A stretch of 64,000 bases of DNA from Paenibacillus wynnii (GTDB lineage Bacteria; Bacillota; Bacilli; Paenibacillales; Paenibacillaceae). Positions within the stretch are counted from its first letter, which is position 1; each line of letters opens with the position of its first letter. The notes beneath the pieces are model-generated. The model ran no database searches. It had not been told where the DNA came from and saw only the letters and a program-made list of their open reading frames with translations. Position numbers and translations under genes: made by a program. The DNA is taken from positions 1-64,000 of the forward strand of contig NZ_JAUSTK010000024.1 in the NCBI RefSeq assembly GCF_030812855.1, in the 5' to 3' direction. Of the stretch, positions 42,087 to 51,067 are shown piece by piece.

Positions 42087-43319
42087 ATGAAGGATTTCGA
42101 TCTAATGCTGGATAAATACGCAAATTTGGTTGTTAAGGTTGGTGTGAATGTACAGCCTGGACAAGTGTTGATGATACATGCACCATTGGAAACCGTGGAT
42201 CTTACACGTCTTATTGTGGGGAAGGCATACGAAGCCGGGGCTAAATATGTAATGGTTGAATGGGAGGATGAGGTTACTACACGTATCCGTTACGAAAAGG
42301 GACCTGAGGATTCCTTCAATTATTATCCGCAGTGGCAGGCAGATATGCTGGAGCAATTTGCTGAAGGCAACGGAGCAGTATTACATATCAAAGTGCCGGA
42401 CCCGGAGTTGTTCCGCGGCATTGATTCCTCAAAAGTATCGGCAGCGGTTAAAGCTGCGGCAGTAGCCCGCAAGAATTACCAGAATTATACCCGCAACAAT
42501 AAAATTAGCTGGTCCCTCGTCAAAGCACCTACACGAGCATGGGCTAATAAAGTGTTTGCCGATCTACCGGAAGAAGAGCGGGTCGAAGCTATGTGGGAGG
42601 CCGTGTTCCAAATGAACCGGGTAGGTAGTGTTGATCCGGTTACGGCTTGGCGTGAGCATATCAACAACTTGAAGGAAAGCCAGGAGCGAATGAACGCGAA
42701 ACGATATAAAAGCCTGCACTACCGCGCACCGGGAACGGATTTGCGTGTCGAGATGCCGGAAGGTCATCTGTGGCGTGGAGGCGGCGGTGAGAATGCAAGC
42801 GGGGTTTATTTTGTGGCAAACATGCCTACAGAAGAAATCTATACCATGCCTCATCGCACCGGAGTAAACGGAACAGTCTCCAGTACTCTTCCGTTAAACC
42901 TGAACGGACGACTGGTGGACGGGATTACCTTTACTTTTAAAGACGGTAAAGTGGTTGCCTATGATGCGAAGTCCGGACGTGAGCATTTGACTTCCTTATT
43001 GGAGACGGATGAAGGTGCTTCCTACCTCGGTGAGATGGCCTTAGTTCCGCATAATTCTCCGATCTCTAACCTAAACCGAGTATTCTATAATACCGGAATC
43101 GATGAGAATGCCTCCTGTCACTTTGCGCTTGGAAGCGCCTATCCCGTAAATATTGTAGGCGGGACCAAGCTTACCAGTGAAGAACTGTTGGAACGAGGTG
43201 CTAATGTCAGCTTAACGCATGTCGATTTCATGATTGGCTCAGCAGAGTTGGATATAGACGGGGAATTGGCAGATGGAACGATAGAACCTGTATTCCGTAA
43301 AGGGAATTGGGTGCTCTAG
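42087..43319 (+). CDS. ampS: Aminopeptidase AmpS (M29 family)
   Basis: A 410-residue M29 metallo-aminopeptidase, exactly the usual length. The N-terminal LDKYANLVVKVGVNVQPGQ and YVMVEWEDE are family blocks. The metal site uses MPTEEIYTMPHRTGVNGTV (Glu, His), a later SNLNRVFYNTGIDENASCHFALG region with Glu and His, and SLTHVDFMIGSAELDIDG (His, Asp). ATG 42087 has GGAGGAAGAG at six bases. It is cytosolic and acts in peptide turnover. An unusual structured stretch lies upstream. Confidence 0.93.
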   Translation: MKDFDLMLDKYANLVVKVGVNVQPGQVLMIHAPLETVDLTRLIVGKAYEAGAKYVMVEWEDEVTTRIRYEKGPEDSFNYYPQWQADMLEQFAEGNGAVLHIKVPDPELFRGIDSSKVSAAVKAAAVARKNYQNYTRNNKISWSLVKAPTRAWANKVFADLPEEERVEAMWEAVFQMNRVGSVDPVTAWREHINNLKESQERMNAKRYKSLHYRAPGTDLRVEMPEGHLWRGGGGENASGVYFVANMPTEEIYTMPHRTGVNGTVSSTLPLNLNGRLVDGITFTFKDGKVVAYDAKSGREHLTSLLETDEGASYLGEMALVPHNSPISNLNRVFYNTGIDENASCHFALGSAYPVNIVGGTKLTSEELLERGANVSLTHVDFMIGSAELDIDGELADGTIEPVFRKGNWVL

Positions 43320-43442
43320 GTAAAACCAGACTAAAGTCGGGGGGATCCCACTACCATTGACTGTTCCTCCTTCCACCTTATTCCTTTACATTGGTAGATG
43401 TGGATAGATACTCAGTGAAGAAACCAGGAGGGATAATAGATC

Positions 43443-44408
43443 ATGTGGAGAAGGATACGGAGAGTAGCGTTGATGGTGCTTGCTGTTCTTATTGTATTAT
43501 TGAGTGTTGGAACAGCTTATCAATGGAACGGTGCTAGAAAGGATGTTAAATCCTATGAACCCGTCGGCAAGTTGTATCAGGTGGCAGGTCATAAGATGCA
43601 TTTGTACACTGCGGGTGAAGGGGACACTACCGTCGTATTCGCATCCGGTTGGGGGACAGCAAATCCATACGCAGATTTTTCACCTTTGTATGAAGGACTG
43701 GAATCTCATGTCAAAGTTGCAGTATATGATCGGTTTGGCTATGGATACAGCGATACAACGGGTAGACAACGAGATATTGATACGATCACGGATGAGATTC
43801 ATGAACTGCTTAGCGTTTCGGGACAGACCCCGCCGTATATACTCGTTGGACATTCACTAGGCTCATTGGAGACGATTCGTTACGCGCAGCGTTTTCCAAC
43901 CGAAGTTAAGGCCATTCTATTCATTGATGGTGGAAGTCCAGAATATTACGCCTCCCGTCCAGGACTTACGTTCATCCCGATAGCCTATCGTACGCTTCGA
44001 ACAACAGGGATACTACGGGCTTTGTATCATACAAGTGGTTTTGCAGAATGGGCAACGGATCAGAGCAACGGAGAGAAACTGCTGACTGAGGATTTGAAAA
44101 AGTTGAACCGTACAGCCCTTCTCTTAAAGTCCGGGAATCGAGACATGACGAATGAAATACGACAAAGTCAAAAAAATGCAGAGGTCATTCTTGCAGGTAA
44201 AAAACCGCTCAACATTCCCATTACGGTTCTAACCGCTGATTATTTCGGAAAGTTAAGTGAAGACAAGGCATGGATGGACAGCGAAGCGGCGCTTCCTTCT
44301 TGGTCCACAACAGGAAAGCAAATGATCGTACCTAATAGCTCACATTACATTCATAGCTACCAACCTGAGACGGTTATTAATGAGTTGCTTAGGTTGTCTG
44401 GAAACTGA
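43443..44408 (+). CDS. Membrane-anchored alpha/beta hydrolase
   Basis: A 321-residue protein. Residues about 8-25 (LMVLAVLIVLLSVGTAY) form a signal-anchor, so the catalytic domain should face outward. VVFASGWGTANPYADF is the oxyanion block, VYDRFGYGYSDTT follows, VGHSLGSLETIRYA holds the nucleophile and SSHYIHSYQPE the histidine. AGGAGGG is well placed before the ATG. Substrate unknown. A gap of 66 bases with its own promoter separates it from the ABC-F gene. Confidence 0.85.
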   Translation: MWRRIRRVALMVLAVLIVLLSVGTAYQWNGARKDVKSYEPVGKLYQVAGHKMHLYTAGEGDTTVVFASGWGTANPYADFSPLYEGLESHVKVAVYDRFGYGYSDTTGRQRDIDTITDEIHELLSVSGQTPPYILVGHSLGSLETIRYAQRFPTEVKAILFIDGGSPEYYASRPGLTFIPIAYRTLRTTGILRALYHTSGFAEWATDQSNGEKLLTEDLKKLNRTALLLKSGNRDMTNEIRQSQKNAEVILAGKKPLNIPITVLTADYFGKLSEDKAWMDSEAALPSWSTTGKQMIVPNSSHYIHSYQPETVINELLRLSGN

Positions 44409-44421
44409 TTCTAAGTGGATA

Positions 44422-44430
44422 TGATATAAT
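44422..44430 (+). promoter_or_regulatory. Extended -10 promoter of the ABC-F gene
   Basis: TGATATAAT at 44422-44430 is an extended -10 element (TGnTATAAT). No good -35 is seen, as is common with this type. It lies 45 bases before the ABC-F start. Confidence 0.5.
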
Positions 44431-44474
44431 CACGCTTGAGTAGCTGAGTTAGGGAAATAGAGGAGTGAACAGGC

Positions 44475-46046
44475 TTGAGCGTAATTCGAATGGAAAATGT
44501 AACAAAGAAATACGAGGATACACTGATTTTCCGCGATATTTATTTTCGTGTAAGCAAAGGGGAACGTATTGGACTTATTGGGCGCAATGGCGCAGGTAAA
44601 TCAACGGTTTTTAAGCTGATCATGGGCAAAGAGGAGCCCACAGCTGGAAAAGTAGAGATAGATCCGCAGGTTAAAATAAGCTATTTCTCTCAATTCTCGG
44701 AGATGAGCGGCAGCTTGTCTGTTCAACAGGAATTGGAGTTATGCTTCGAACAGGTAAGGCTGATTGAACAGGAGTTGGAGAATTTAGGTGAACAGCTGGG
44801 CCAAGTAACCGATGAGTCGGAAATGAATCGCCTCTTGGAGCGTCAAGCGGAGCTTTTTGACCAAATGGAGCATTTGGACGGCTGGAATGTAGCAGTGGAA
44901 ATTAACACGGTGCTAACGAAGCTGGGTTTCGATGACCGCTCCCGCAATCAGCCTGTTGATGAACTTTCCGGAGGTTGGAGAAACCGCGCGGCACTTGCCA
45001 AAATATTAATTGAACTGCCTGATGTCGTATTGCTTGATGAGCCGACTAACTTTTTGGATTTGGAAGGATTAGTGTGGTTAGAGCAGTGGTTGAACCGCTT
45101 CGGCGGCGCGATGATTCTGGTGTCGCATGACCGACAATTTATAGACAGGGTTGTTACACGGACGATTGAAATCGAGAACTATCATTTTCAGGAATATGAC
45201 GGCAATTATACGGATTACATCCGCAAAAAGAAGATGCGCAAAAAGGTTCTGGACCGCCAGTTCGAATGGGAAGAGGAACTTCTCATCATGGAGTCGGAAG
45301 CCATTGATACACGTACGCAAAAAAAATCTTCCAAGGATCGTTTATCCCGCAAACTCTCGGATATGAAAAAAAGGGTCGAGCCTCATCCGGTAAACGTTCT
45401 AATCACCGATATTTACGAGAATTTGCGTTTCCCGGACAAGCTGTGTGAAGTTAAAGGGATTGGCCAGACGTATGACGGACGGGCCATTATTGAGAATATC
45501 AGCTTCGACATTCAGAAAGAAGATCGATTGGTAATCGTGGGGCCGAACGGAAGCGGGAAATCCACTCTTATTAAAGTACTAACCGGCCAAGAACAACCGG
45601 AAACCGGAGAGGTCATCTGGGAGAGAGGCGTCAGCTATGCTTATTTCAATAGAATGTGGGATGAGCTGGATCTGAAGGACACGGTTAGCCATGCCGTGAA
45701 CATCTCCGGACTGGGTCTAAATGCCACGCGGAAAAAAGTGAATAAATTCCTATCCATGCTTCAATTCTCGGAAATGGATCTCGGAAAGTTTATCGGCAAT
45801 CTATCCGGCGGGCAACAGGCCAGAGTAGCTTTAGCTAAATGTCTACTTTCAGGAGCGGCAGTCATTATATTGGATGAGCCCACCAATCACTTGGATCTGA
45901 CGAGTATACAGGTTATGGAGCAGGCGCTGATTCATTTTCCAGGGGCTGTCATTACAGTAAGTCATGATCGATTCTTCATAGATAAAATAGCGACAAAGAT
46001 GCTTACCTTTGACCCGGAATTGGGAATAAGTGAGCAGAATTTATAG
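44475..46046 (+). CDS. ABC-F family ATPase
   Basis: A 523-residue tandem-ATPase protein without membrane helices. Domain 1 has LIGRNGAGKST, signature LSGGWRNRAALAKIL and VVLLDEPTNFLD; domain 2 has VVGPNGSGKST, LSGGQQARVALAKCL and VIILDEPTNHLD. The linker between them (about residues 235-310) is basic and helical (KKKMRKKVLDRQFEWEEEL), the P-site tRNA interaction motif. ABC-F proteins bind the ribosome and act in translation or antibiotic protection; the linker is not long enough to call a resistance subtype. Start TTG 44475 follows GAGGAGTG. Confidence 0.92.
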   Translation: MSVIRMENVTKKYEDTLIFRDIYFRVSKGERIGLIGRNGAGKSTVFKLIMGKEEPTAGKVEIDPQVKISYFSQFSEMSGSLSVQQELELCFEQVRLIEQELENLGEQLGQVTDESEMNRLLERQAELFDQMEHLDGWNVAVEINTVLTKLGFDDRSRNQPVDELSGGWRNRAALAKILIELPDVVLLDEPTNFLDLEGLVWLEQWLNRFGGAMILVSHDRQFIDRVVTRTIEIENYHFQEYDGNYTDYIRKKKMRKKVLDRQFEWEEELLIMESEAIDTRTQKKSSKDRLSRKLSDMKKRVEPHPVNVLITDIYENLRFPDKLCEVKGIGQTYDGRAIIENISFDIQKEDRLVIVGPNGSGKSTLIKVLTGQEQPETGEVIWERGVSYAYFNRMWDELDLKDTVSHAVNISGLGLNATRKKVNKFLSMLQFSEMDLGKFIGNLSGGQQARVALAKCLLSGAAVIILDEPTNHLDLTSIQVMEQALIHFPGAVITVSHDRFFIDKIATKMLTFDPELGISEQNL

Positions 46047-46071
46047 AAAAGGAGCCCTCGGGCTCCTTTTT
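46047..46071 (+). terminator. Terminator, bidirectional
   Basis: AAAAGGAGCC-CTC-GGGCTCCTTTTT: a 10 bp perfect stem with T and A runs, ending the ABC-F gene and the convergent remnant. Confidence 0.9.
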
Positions 46072-46087
46072 GCATGTTCACAAAATG

Positions 46088-46664
46088 TTATTGTTTCTTC
46101 ACAGCGGGCAGCTTGATATCGTCAAAATATAACGTCGTAAGCCCCTCGTAACTTGAATCAGTACCGATCAGCAGATATAATTCGCCCTTAACGTTTGTTT
46201 TTACTGTTGCGCTGTAACTGAAATTAATACGCTGAAAACCTTCTTTGTCAGAGTCAGGTTTCGTAATATTCCCCAACATCTTCGCGTCAACGCCTTCATT
46301 GAACTGATCGCCTTTGTCTATTTACATAAACGGATTCACTAGGAGAGCCCCCGATGCCCAACATGCCGCCGGATTCTTTGGTGTACATCCCTATATCGAG
46401 TTTAACTTGATAGGTTGTATTGGGAGTGAGGTTTTCAACTTTTTTGGTAAGGAACATGAACAGATCATCACTTCGATTAGCTCCTACGAGCTTAAGACCA
46501 TAATTAGTTGTATTCTTGCCACCGATGGGCAGGAGCGCTCTGGCATAGTTCAGTGCGTATATTTCCTTGTTGTAATCCACTGGCAGGTCGGCAAAAGAAC
46601 CCTTCCAACCTTCATTACTTGTATTGAAGTGATAGCTGATGTTTACGTTGTCGCGAACAGTCAC
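46088..46664 (-). pseudogene. Frameshifted remnant of a secreted sugar-binding-like protein
   Basis: Two adjacent minus-strand frames read as one broken protein. The 5' part (46664-46296) gives ISYHFNTSNEGWKGSFADLP and GIGGSPSESVYV, then runs out of frame. In the other frame the sequence continues KGDQFNEGVDAKMLGNITKP and ends LIGTDSSYEGLTTLYFDDIK. The join is near 46310-46320 and probably includes a deletion of some 20 residues. The 5' end follows a stop codon and lacks the signal peptide expected for this exported beta-sandwich family. Confidence 0.75.
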
Positions 46665-46812
46665 ACAGTCTCTTTCTTAGTCCGTTGAAATCGTAATACT
46701 TTTGTAATGTTATTCTAATGCTTTCGCAAGAAGTTCGTTCTTATATGGTTAGCTTTAATCGTTAAGATGATTGGCAGGTAGAGAAAACTTAAATTCCAAG
46801 GAGGAGATTTTC

Positions 46813-46980
46813 GTGAGAAAAGGAATCTTAGTTGTACTATTATTAGGGGTTACGCTGGTACTTAACGCTTGTAATGCCAATGAAAAAGACATGAACAAAG
46901 AAAACATGAATAAATCGAACACGCAATCTGAAATGGGAAATGCGGATATGAAGGACGACACAATGGAGACAAATAAATAA
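46813..46980 (+). CDS. Small lipoprotein, 55 aa
   Basis: GTG 46813 follows AAGGAGGA. The peptide starts MRKGILVVLLLGVTLVLNAC, a lipoprotein signal with lipobox VLNAC, and continues with about 35 hydrophilic residues rich in Met, Asn, Asp and Lys (NEKDMNKENMNKSNTQSEMG). After processing only the lipidated tail remains. It lies 90 bases before the two-component genes and might be part of the same stimulus system; the Met-rich tail could bind metal. No family recognised. Confidence 0.65.
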   Translation: MRKGILVVLLLGVTLVLNACNANEKDMNKENMNKSNTQSEMGNADMKDDTMETNK

Positions 46981-47069
46981 ATGGGGGAACTGTTCTGTCG
47001 AATCTGCTAGGCAATAAAGCTATAATATACGAATAGAATGCCAGCAGGCCAAAACAGGAGGAACCCGTC

Positions 47070-47810
47070 ATGAGCGCCAAAATAATTGTAGCCGATGATG
47101 AACGGAATATTACGGATGTATGCCGCCGATATCTGGAGCGCGAGGGATGGACGGTATGGGTGGCGGCCGATGGTGAGGAAGCACTGCGGCTGTGGAGTGA
47201 GCATCGTCCGGATATGCTCATTCTCGACTTGATGATGCCGAAGCTTGGCGGGATTGAGGTATGTGATCGAGTTAGACAAGTGGAAGAAACTCCAATCATT
47301 ATGCTAACGGCTCGGGGAGAGGAAGCTGACCGATTAGTAGGTCTAACAATGGGTGCTGATGATTATATCACAAAGCCATTCAGTCCAAGAGAACTCGTGC
47401 TGCGTATTAAAAATATTTTGAGAAGAACGGGTATTCATGCACATACTGCGGCAAAGGATCAGCACCTATTTCCTAATGCTGAGGAGACCGATCAGCCCCC
47501 TATTTTTTTTGACGGATTGTCGATATATCCTCTGGAAAGACGGGTAACCGTAAGGGGGGATGAGGCGGAACTGACGGCCACGGAATTTGATCTGCTGCAT
47601 CTTTTGGCTATATATCCGGGTAAAGTGTTCTCGCGAAGTCAACTGTTGAATCAAATATGGGATGTCGCTTATGACGGAGATACCACAACCGTTACGGTGC
47701 ATATGCGCCGCCTTCGTGAGAAAATTGAGGAGAATCCGTCCGAACCGTCCTGGATTAAGACCGTTTGGGGAATTGGCTATAAGCTGGAAGTCAAGGATGT
47801 GAGCGAATGA
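47070..47810 (+). CDS. OmpR-family response regulator
   Basis: A 246-residue two-domain regulator. The receiver shows IIVADDERNI (acidic pocket), LILDLMMPKLGGIEV with the phosphorylated Asp at about residue 53, MLTARGEE and ITKPFSPREL. The OmpR winged helix includes VRGDEAELTATEFDLLHLLA and WDVAYDGDTTTVTVHMRRLREKIEEN and WGIGYKLE. TATAAT at 47021 is a probable -10. Its stop overlaps the kinase start by four bases. Confidence 0.95.
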   Translation: MSAKIIVADDERNITDVCRRYLEREGWTVWVAADGEEALRLWSEHRPDMLILDLMMPKLGGIEVCDRVRQVEETPIIMLTARGEEADRLVGLTMGADDYITKPFSPRELVLRIKNILRRTGIHAHTAAKDQHLFPNAEETDQPPIFFDGLSIYPLERRVTVRGDEAELTATEFDLLHLLAIYPGKVFSRSQLLNQIWDVAYDGDTTTVTVHMRRLREKIEENPSEPSWIKTVWGIGYKLEVKDVSE

Positions 47811-48880
47811 AGCTTCGAACCTATCTTTTGCTCGCTAACATGATTAGTATAGCATTTATTATTATTTTGCTGGTGGCTTTCTATCGTTACATGCTGCTTT
47901 CTATGGATCAATTTATTTGGCTGACCTCTGCGACAGTTGGAGCGGCAATTGTATCGGCTCTACTGCATTTTTTACTCCTACGTCCAATAGAAGCTTCGGT
48001 GCGACGGGTGGGAGAAGGAGCTGGGCGGATAGCAGCGGGAGATTTGGAAGCGCGAATTGAACATACGGGATTTAAAGAGTTCAGACAGCTCGCAGATCAG
48101 TTCAATCATATGGGAAGCAGCCTGGAGACAAGCTTCCGTCAGGTAAAAGCGGCGGAAGCCTCACAAAGAGAGCTTGTCGCAAATATGGCACATGATCTAC
48201 GCACCCCGCTTGCTTCGGTGCAATCTTATGTGGAGGCCTTGCAGGATGACATTATTCAGGATGAGGAGACATTCCGCAATTATCTGTCGACAATTCGTTC
48301 AGAGACAGTCAGACTCGGTAATTTAATTCAGGATTTATTCGAATTATCAACGCTTGATGGAACAAAGCAGGAACCTGATGAACTGAAGCTATCGATTGTC
48401 GAGGATGTACTTGTTGAATTGCTGCCACGGTTTACAAAGCCAATTGCACTGAAGTCATTGCAGTTAATAGTGAGGCTCCCAGATCGTCGAGTGAGTATAA
48501 TAATAGCTCCAAGGCATCTGCAGCGAATACTACAAAATCTACTTGAAAATGCAATAAGGTATTCCCCAAAAGACGGACTGCTCTCTCTACTGGCGGAGGA
48601 AATTGAAGATCCGTCCGGAAAACTCGTCAGATTTGAAGTTTCCGATGAGGGAGAGGGTGTTCCCGTAGAAGAAAGAGAGCGGATATTCGAGCGTTTCTAT
48701 CGTTCTGAACAGTCACGGAGCCGTGAAGGTGGCGGTGCCGGACTTGGTTTATCCATTGCAAAGCTTTTGGTAGAGCATTCTGGAGGGCAAATCGGTATCC
48801 AACCAGCGGGCAACCACGGGAGTGTGTTTTGGTTCACCCTTAGAGAAGCCGTTGATGCTAAAAAAACTACAGAGATATGA
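47807..48880 (+). CDS. Sensor histidine kinase
   Basis: A 357-residue membrane kinase. Two helices (about residues 6-28 and 38-60) enclose almost no external loop, so it may sense within the membrane. A HAMP domain follows (RRVGEGAGRIAAGDLEARIE), then the H box LVANMAHDLRTPLASVQSYV, N box LQNLLENAIRYS, G1 VSDEGEGVP and G2 GGAGLGLSIAKLL. Coupled to the regulator by a four-base overlap. The molybdoenzyme gene starts 47 bases after it. Confidence 0.95.
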   Translation: MKLRTYLLLANMISIAFIIILLVAFYRYMLLSMDQFIWLTSATVGAAIVSALLHFLLLRPIEASVRRVGEGAGRIAAGDLEARIEHTGFKEFRQLADQFNHMGSSLETSFRQVKAAEASQRELVANMAHDLRTPLASVQSYVEALQDDIIQDEETFRNYLSTIRSETVRLGNLIQDLFELSTLDGTKQEPDELKLSIVEDVLVELLPRFTKPIALKSLQLIVRLPDRRVSIIIAPRHLQRILQNLLENAIRYSPKDGLLSLLAEEIEDPSGKLVRFEVSDEGEGVPVEERERIFERFYRSEQSRSREGGGAGLGLSIAKLLVEHSGGQIGIQPAGNHGSVFWFTLREAVDAKKTTEI

Positions 48881-48927
48881 ATGCTTCTGGAAGGATAAGC
48901 AAGAGGTTAAGAGGGAGGCGGAATTAA

Positions 48928-50159
48928 ATGGGCGGATTCCTGGAGCGTGCGCGCAAGGGCTATGGGAAAAAGCTGGTATCTCTTCATGCGTGGAACGGAT
49001 CGTCTTAATTTTGGCTTTATCCGGTCTTATTTTAATCAGCGGTTTCTGGCGGGGTTTCCTGGGGGAGGGGCGAGTATGGATTAAATGGCTGCATATTGCT
49101 GTGGGTGTAGCTTCCATCCTTCCGGTTGTTTACTATTTATTGCTTGCTGCAAAACATTGGAAGCAGCTTAAGAAGAAACCCTGGCAGCGGTTCAATGTAC
49201 TTGTTGTGCTGGGATTGCTGTTGGGTTGGTTTGGCACTGGTGTTTTGTTATGGCAGTTCAGAGTAGTGGGTCCTAGAATATCGAATATCGCTTTGGTCTC
49301 ACATGATTTACTTACTTGGATAGGTCTCCCGTACATCATATATCACTCCATAACGAGGTTGAAATGGCTCAAGGAACCGAATCGTCGTACAATTGAGGAC
49401 ACCCATGTGGTTGAGGTGCTTCACCCCGCAGCACCGCAGCCCGTTTATACGAGAAGGGCCTTCATTCGAGGCGCAATCGGGATGGGGCTTGCGGTTACGC
49501 TCGGGCCCTCTTTTGTTAAGTGGTTGGGCAATTCGATTGGAAGCATGGGCGGAAGTAAAACGATTGATAAATTGATTGAGGATAATGCTAATTCACTAGT
49601 CCCTGATCCGGTGCCTTTACCGGCATCAACACTTCCGCTCGGCGGTGGTGCGGAGGGGCATTTCCGTGTATATACGGTGACGCCAATTCCTTCTTTTACG
49701 AATGAGAATTGGTCGTTCACAATAGATGGACTAGTCGACAAGCCCTACAAATGGAACTGGGAGCAGTTTCTGGAGCAGAAACGGATGGTGCAGGTCAGTG
49801 ATTTTCACTGCGTGACGGGCTGGTCCGTTTATAAAAATACATGGGAAGGCATCCCGCTTAAGACACTACTTAAACAAGCAGGTGTCAAGGCAAAGGCCAG
49901 GACGGTTAAATTTTATTCTGGAGATGGCGTTTATACCGATTCGTTGTCGCTGGAGCAAGCTGATTTGGATGATGTCATGGTAGCAGTTATGCACGACGGC
50001 AAGCCCATTCCCAGTGATCTTGGCGGGCCTGTCCGGCTTATCGTTCCGAAAATGTATGCGTACAAGTCTGTTAAATGGTTGAACCGAATTGAGCTGATTG
50101 AAAATGATCATGTCGGATATTGGGAAGTACGAGGTTATGCAAAGGATGCTTGGGTATGA
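48928..50159 (+). pseudogene. YedY-like molybdopterin oxidoreductase with N-terminal frameshift
   Basis: ATG 48928, preceded by GAGGGAGGCGG, opens MGGFLERARKGYGKKLVSLH and stops at 49006. The next frame carries the rest: RIVLILALSGLILISGFWRG, four cytochrome b561-like helices (to about 49360), a twin-arginine stretch TRRAFIRGAIGMG, and a sulfite-oxidase-type domain with DFHCVTGWSV, whose cysteine should bind molybdenum. One missing base near 48996-48999 would join the two frames. It could be a real mutation or a sequence error. The tail is otherwise intact and ends before a terminator. Confidence 0.8.
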
Positions 50160-50202
50160 ACCGCTTGGAAGAAGTTATGATGTGAATCAAATATATGGTC
50201 GT

Positions 50203-50260
50203 GTACACACAAAAAAAACAACCAAGAGTCTTCTTATAGAGCTTCTCGGTTGTTTTTGTG
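50203..50260 (+). terminator. Intrinsic terminator
   Basis: CAACCAAGAG and CTTCTCGGTTG pair around a short loop inside an A run and a GTTTTTGTG run. It ends the molybdoenzyme gene. Confidence 0.8.
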
Positions 50261-50314
50261 TGCACGTAATTGGCGGAAGGTAGAAAAGTATTTTGTACTT
50301 GGTGTAATGTTTTG

Positions 50315-50349
50315 TTGACAATATGTATAGTTTAGCATACATTATGTAT
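50315..50349 (+). promoter_or_regulatory. Strong promoter with palindrome over the -10
   Basis: TTGACA (50315-50320), 17 bases, TACATT (50338-50343) is near consensus. ATACAT-T-ATGTAT (50337-50349), a perfect palindrome, covers the -10. It precedes the membrane protein/XRE/oxidoreductase operon and is the obvious place for the XRE product to bind. Confidence 0.75.
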
Positions 50350-50396
50350 ATAATACTTGACTGGTTTTATTAGGTATTTATAAAGGAGGAACAGAA

Positions 50397-50843
50397 ATGT
50401 CCTATCAAGAAAAAAAGAACATCGTATCCTTATTGGGCTCTTTTCTGGTATTTGTATGGTATGGTTTGTATGTTTTTCAGAAGCATCCTTTAGGGAGCAT
50501 TGATTCCGCGAATACCTTCAGTTTTTGGGGAGGCGTAATTTTAATCTTAATCCCGGTGTCTATAGTAGTCAAAATCATCATTACCATTGTTTTCAATATC
50601 ATCTATAGAATAACGACTAATGAAACAGAGCCTTCATTCTCTGATGAACTAGACAAATTAATTGAACTGAAAGCCACAAGGAATTCTCATTATGTCTTTA
50701 CTCTTGGTTTTCTTGTATCGATGGGATCACTGGTTATGGATATGCAGCCCACTGTGATGTTTATTATCCTAATGGTCTCAGGGTTCTTATCAGAGATGGT
50801 TGGTGGTATTACACAGCTCTATCTTTATCGGAGGGGAGTCTAA
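50397..50843 (+). CDS. DUF2178-like four-helix membrane protein
   Basis: A 148-residue membrane protein with four hydrophobic segments at about residues 10-27, 40-68, 98-116 and 118-138. Such proteins are regularly encoded just before small XRE regulators in Bacillota, as here. AAAGGAGGAAC precedes the ATG. Function unknown; it may transmit a membrane signal to the regulator. Confidence 0.7.
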   Translation: MSYQEKKNIVSLLGSFLVFVWYGLYVFQKHPLGSIDSANTFSFWGGVILILIPVSIVVKIIITIVFNIIYRITTNETEPSFSDELDKLIELKATRNSHYVFTLGFLVSMGSLVMDMQPTVMFIILMVSGFLSEMVGGITQLYLYRRGV

Positions 50844-50844
50844 G

Positions 50845-51066
50845 ATGGGTAAAATGCTTATTCGCAACAATGTTCGAAAATTACGTTTTAACCATGATGA
50901 AATGACCCAGCAGCAATTGGCTGAAAAAGTAAGTGTGACGCGGCAAACCATCGTAGCTATTGAAAAAGAAAAATACTCTCCTTCTCTGGAATTGGCTTTT
51001 CGTATCGCTCTCGTGTTCAACTCACCGTTAGAGGAAGTTTTCTTTATAGAAAAAGAGGAGGAATAG
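50845..51066 (+). CDS. Small XRE-family regulator
   Basis: A 73-residue helix-turn-helix protein of the YozG/Xre-like group: NNVRKLRFNHDEMTQQQLAE with VSVTRQTIVAIEKEKYSPSL and the C-terminal NSPLEEVFFIEKEE. It consists of the DNA-binding domain only. ATG 50845 follows GAGGGGAG and directly follows the membrane protein stop. It likely binds the palindrome at 50337. Confidence 0.88.
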   Translation: MGKMLIRNNVRKLRFNHDEMTQQQLAEKVSVTRQTIVAIEKEKYSPSLELAFRIALVFNSPLEEVFFIEKEEE

Positions 51067-51067
51067 T

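Noticed and set aside
48950..49008. Programmed -1 frameshift in the molybdoenzyme gene
   Set aside because: The GGGAAAAAG run is not in the phase of a standard X-XXY-YYZ slippery site and no such control is known for this family.
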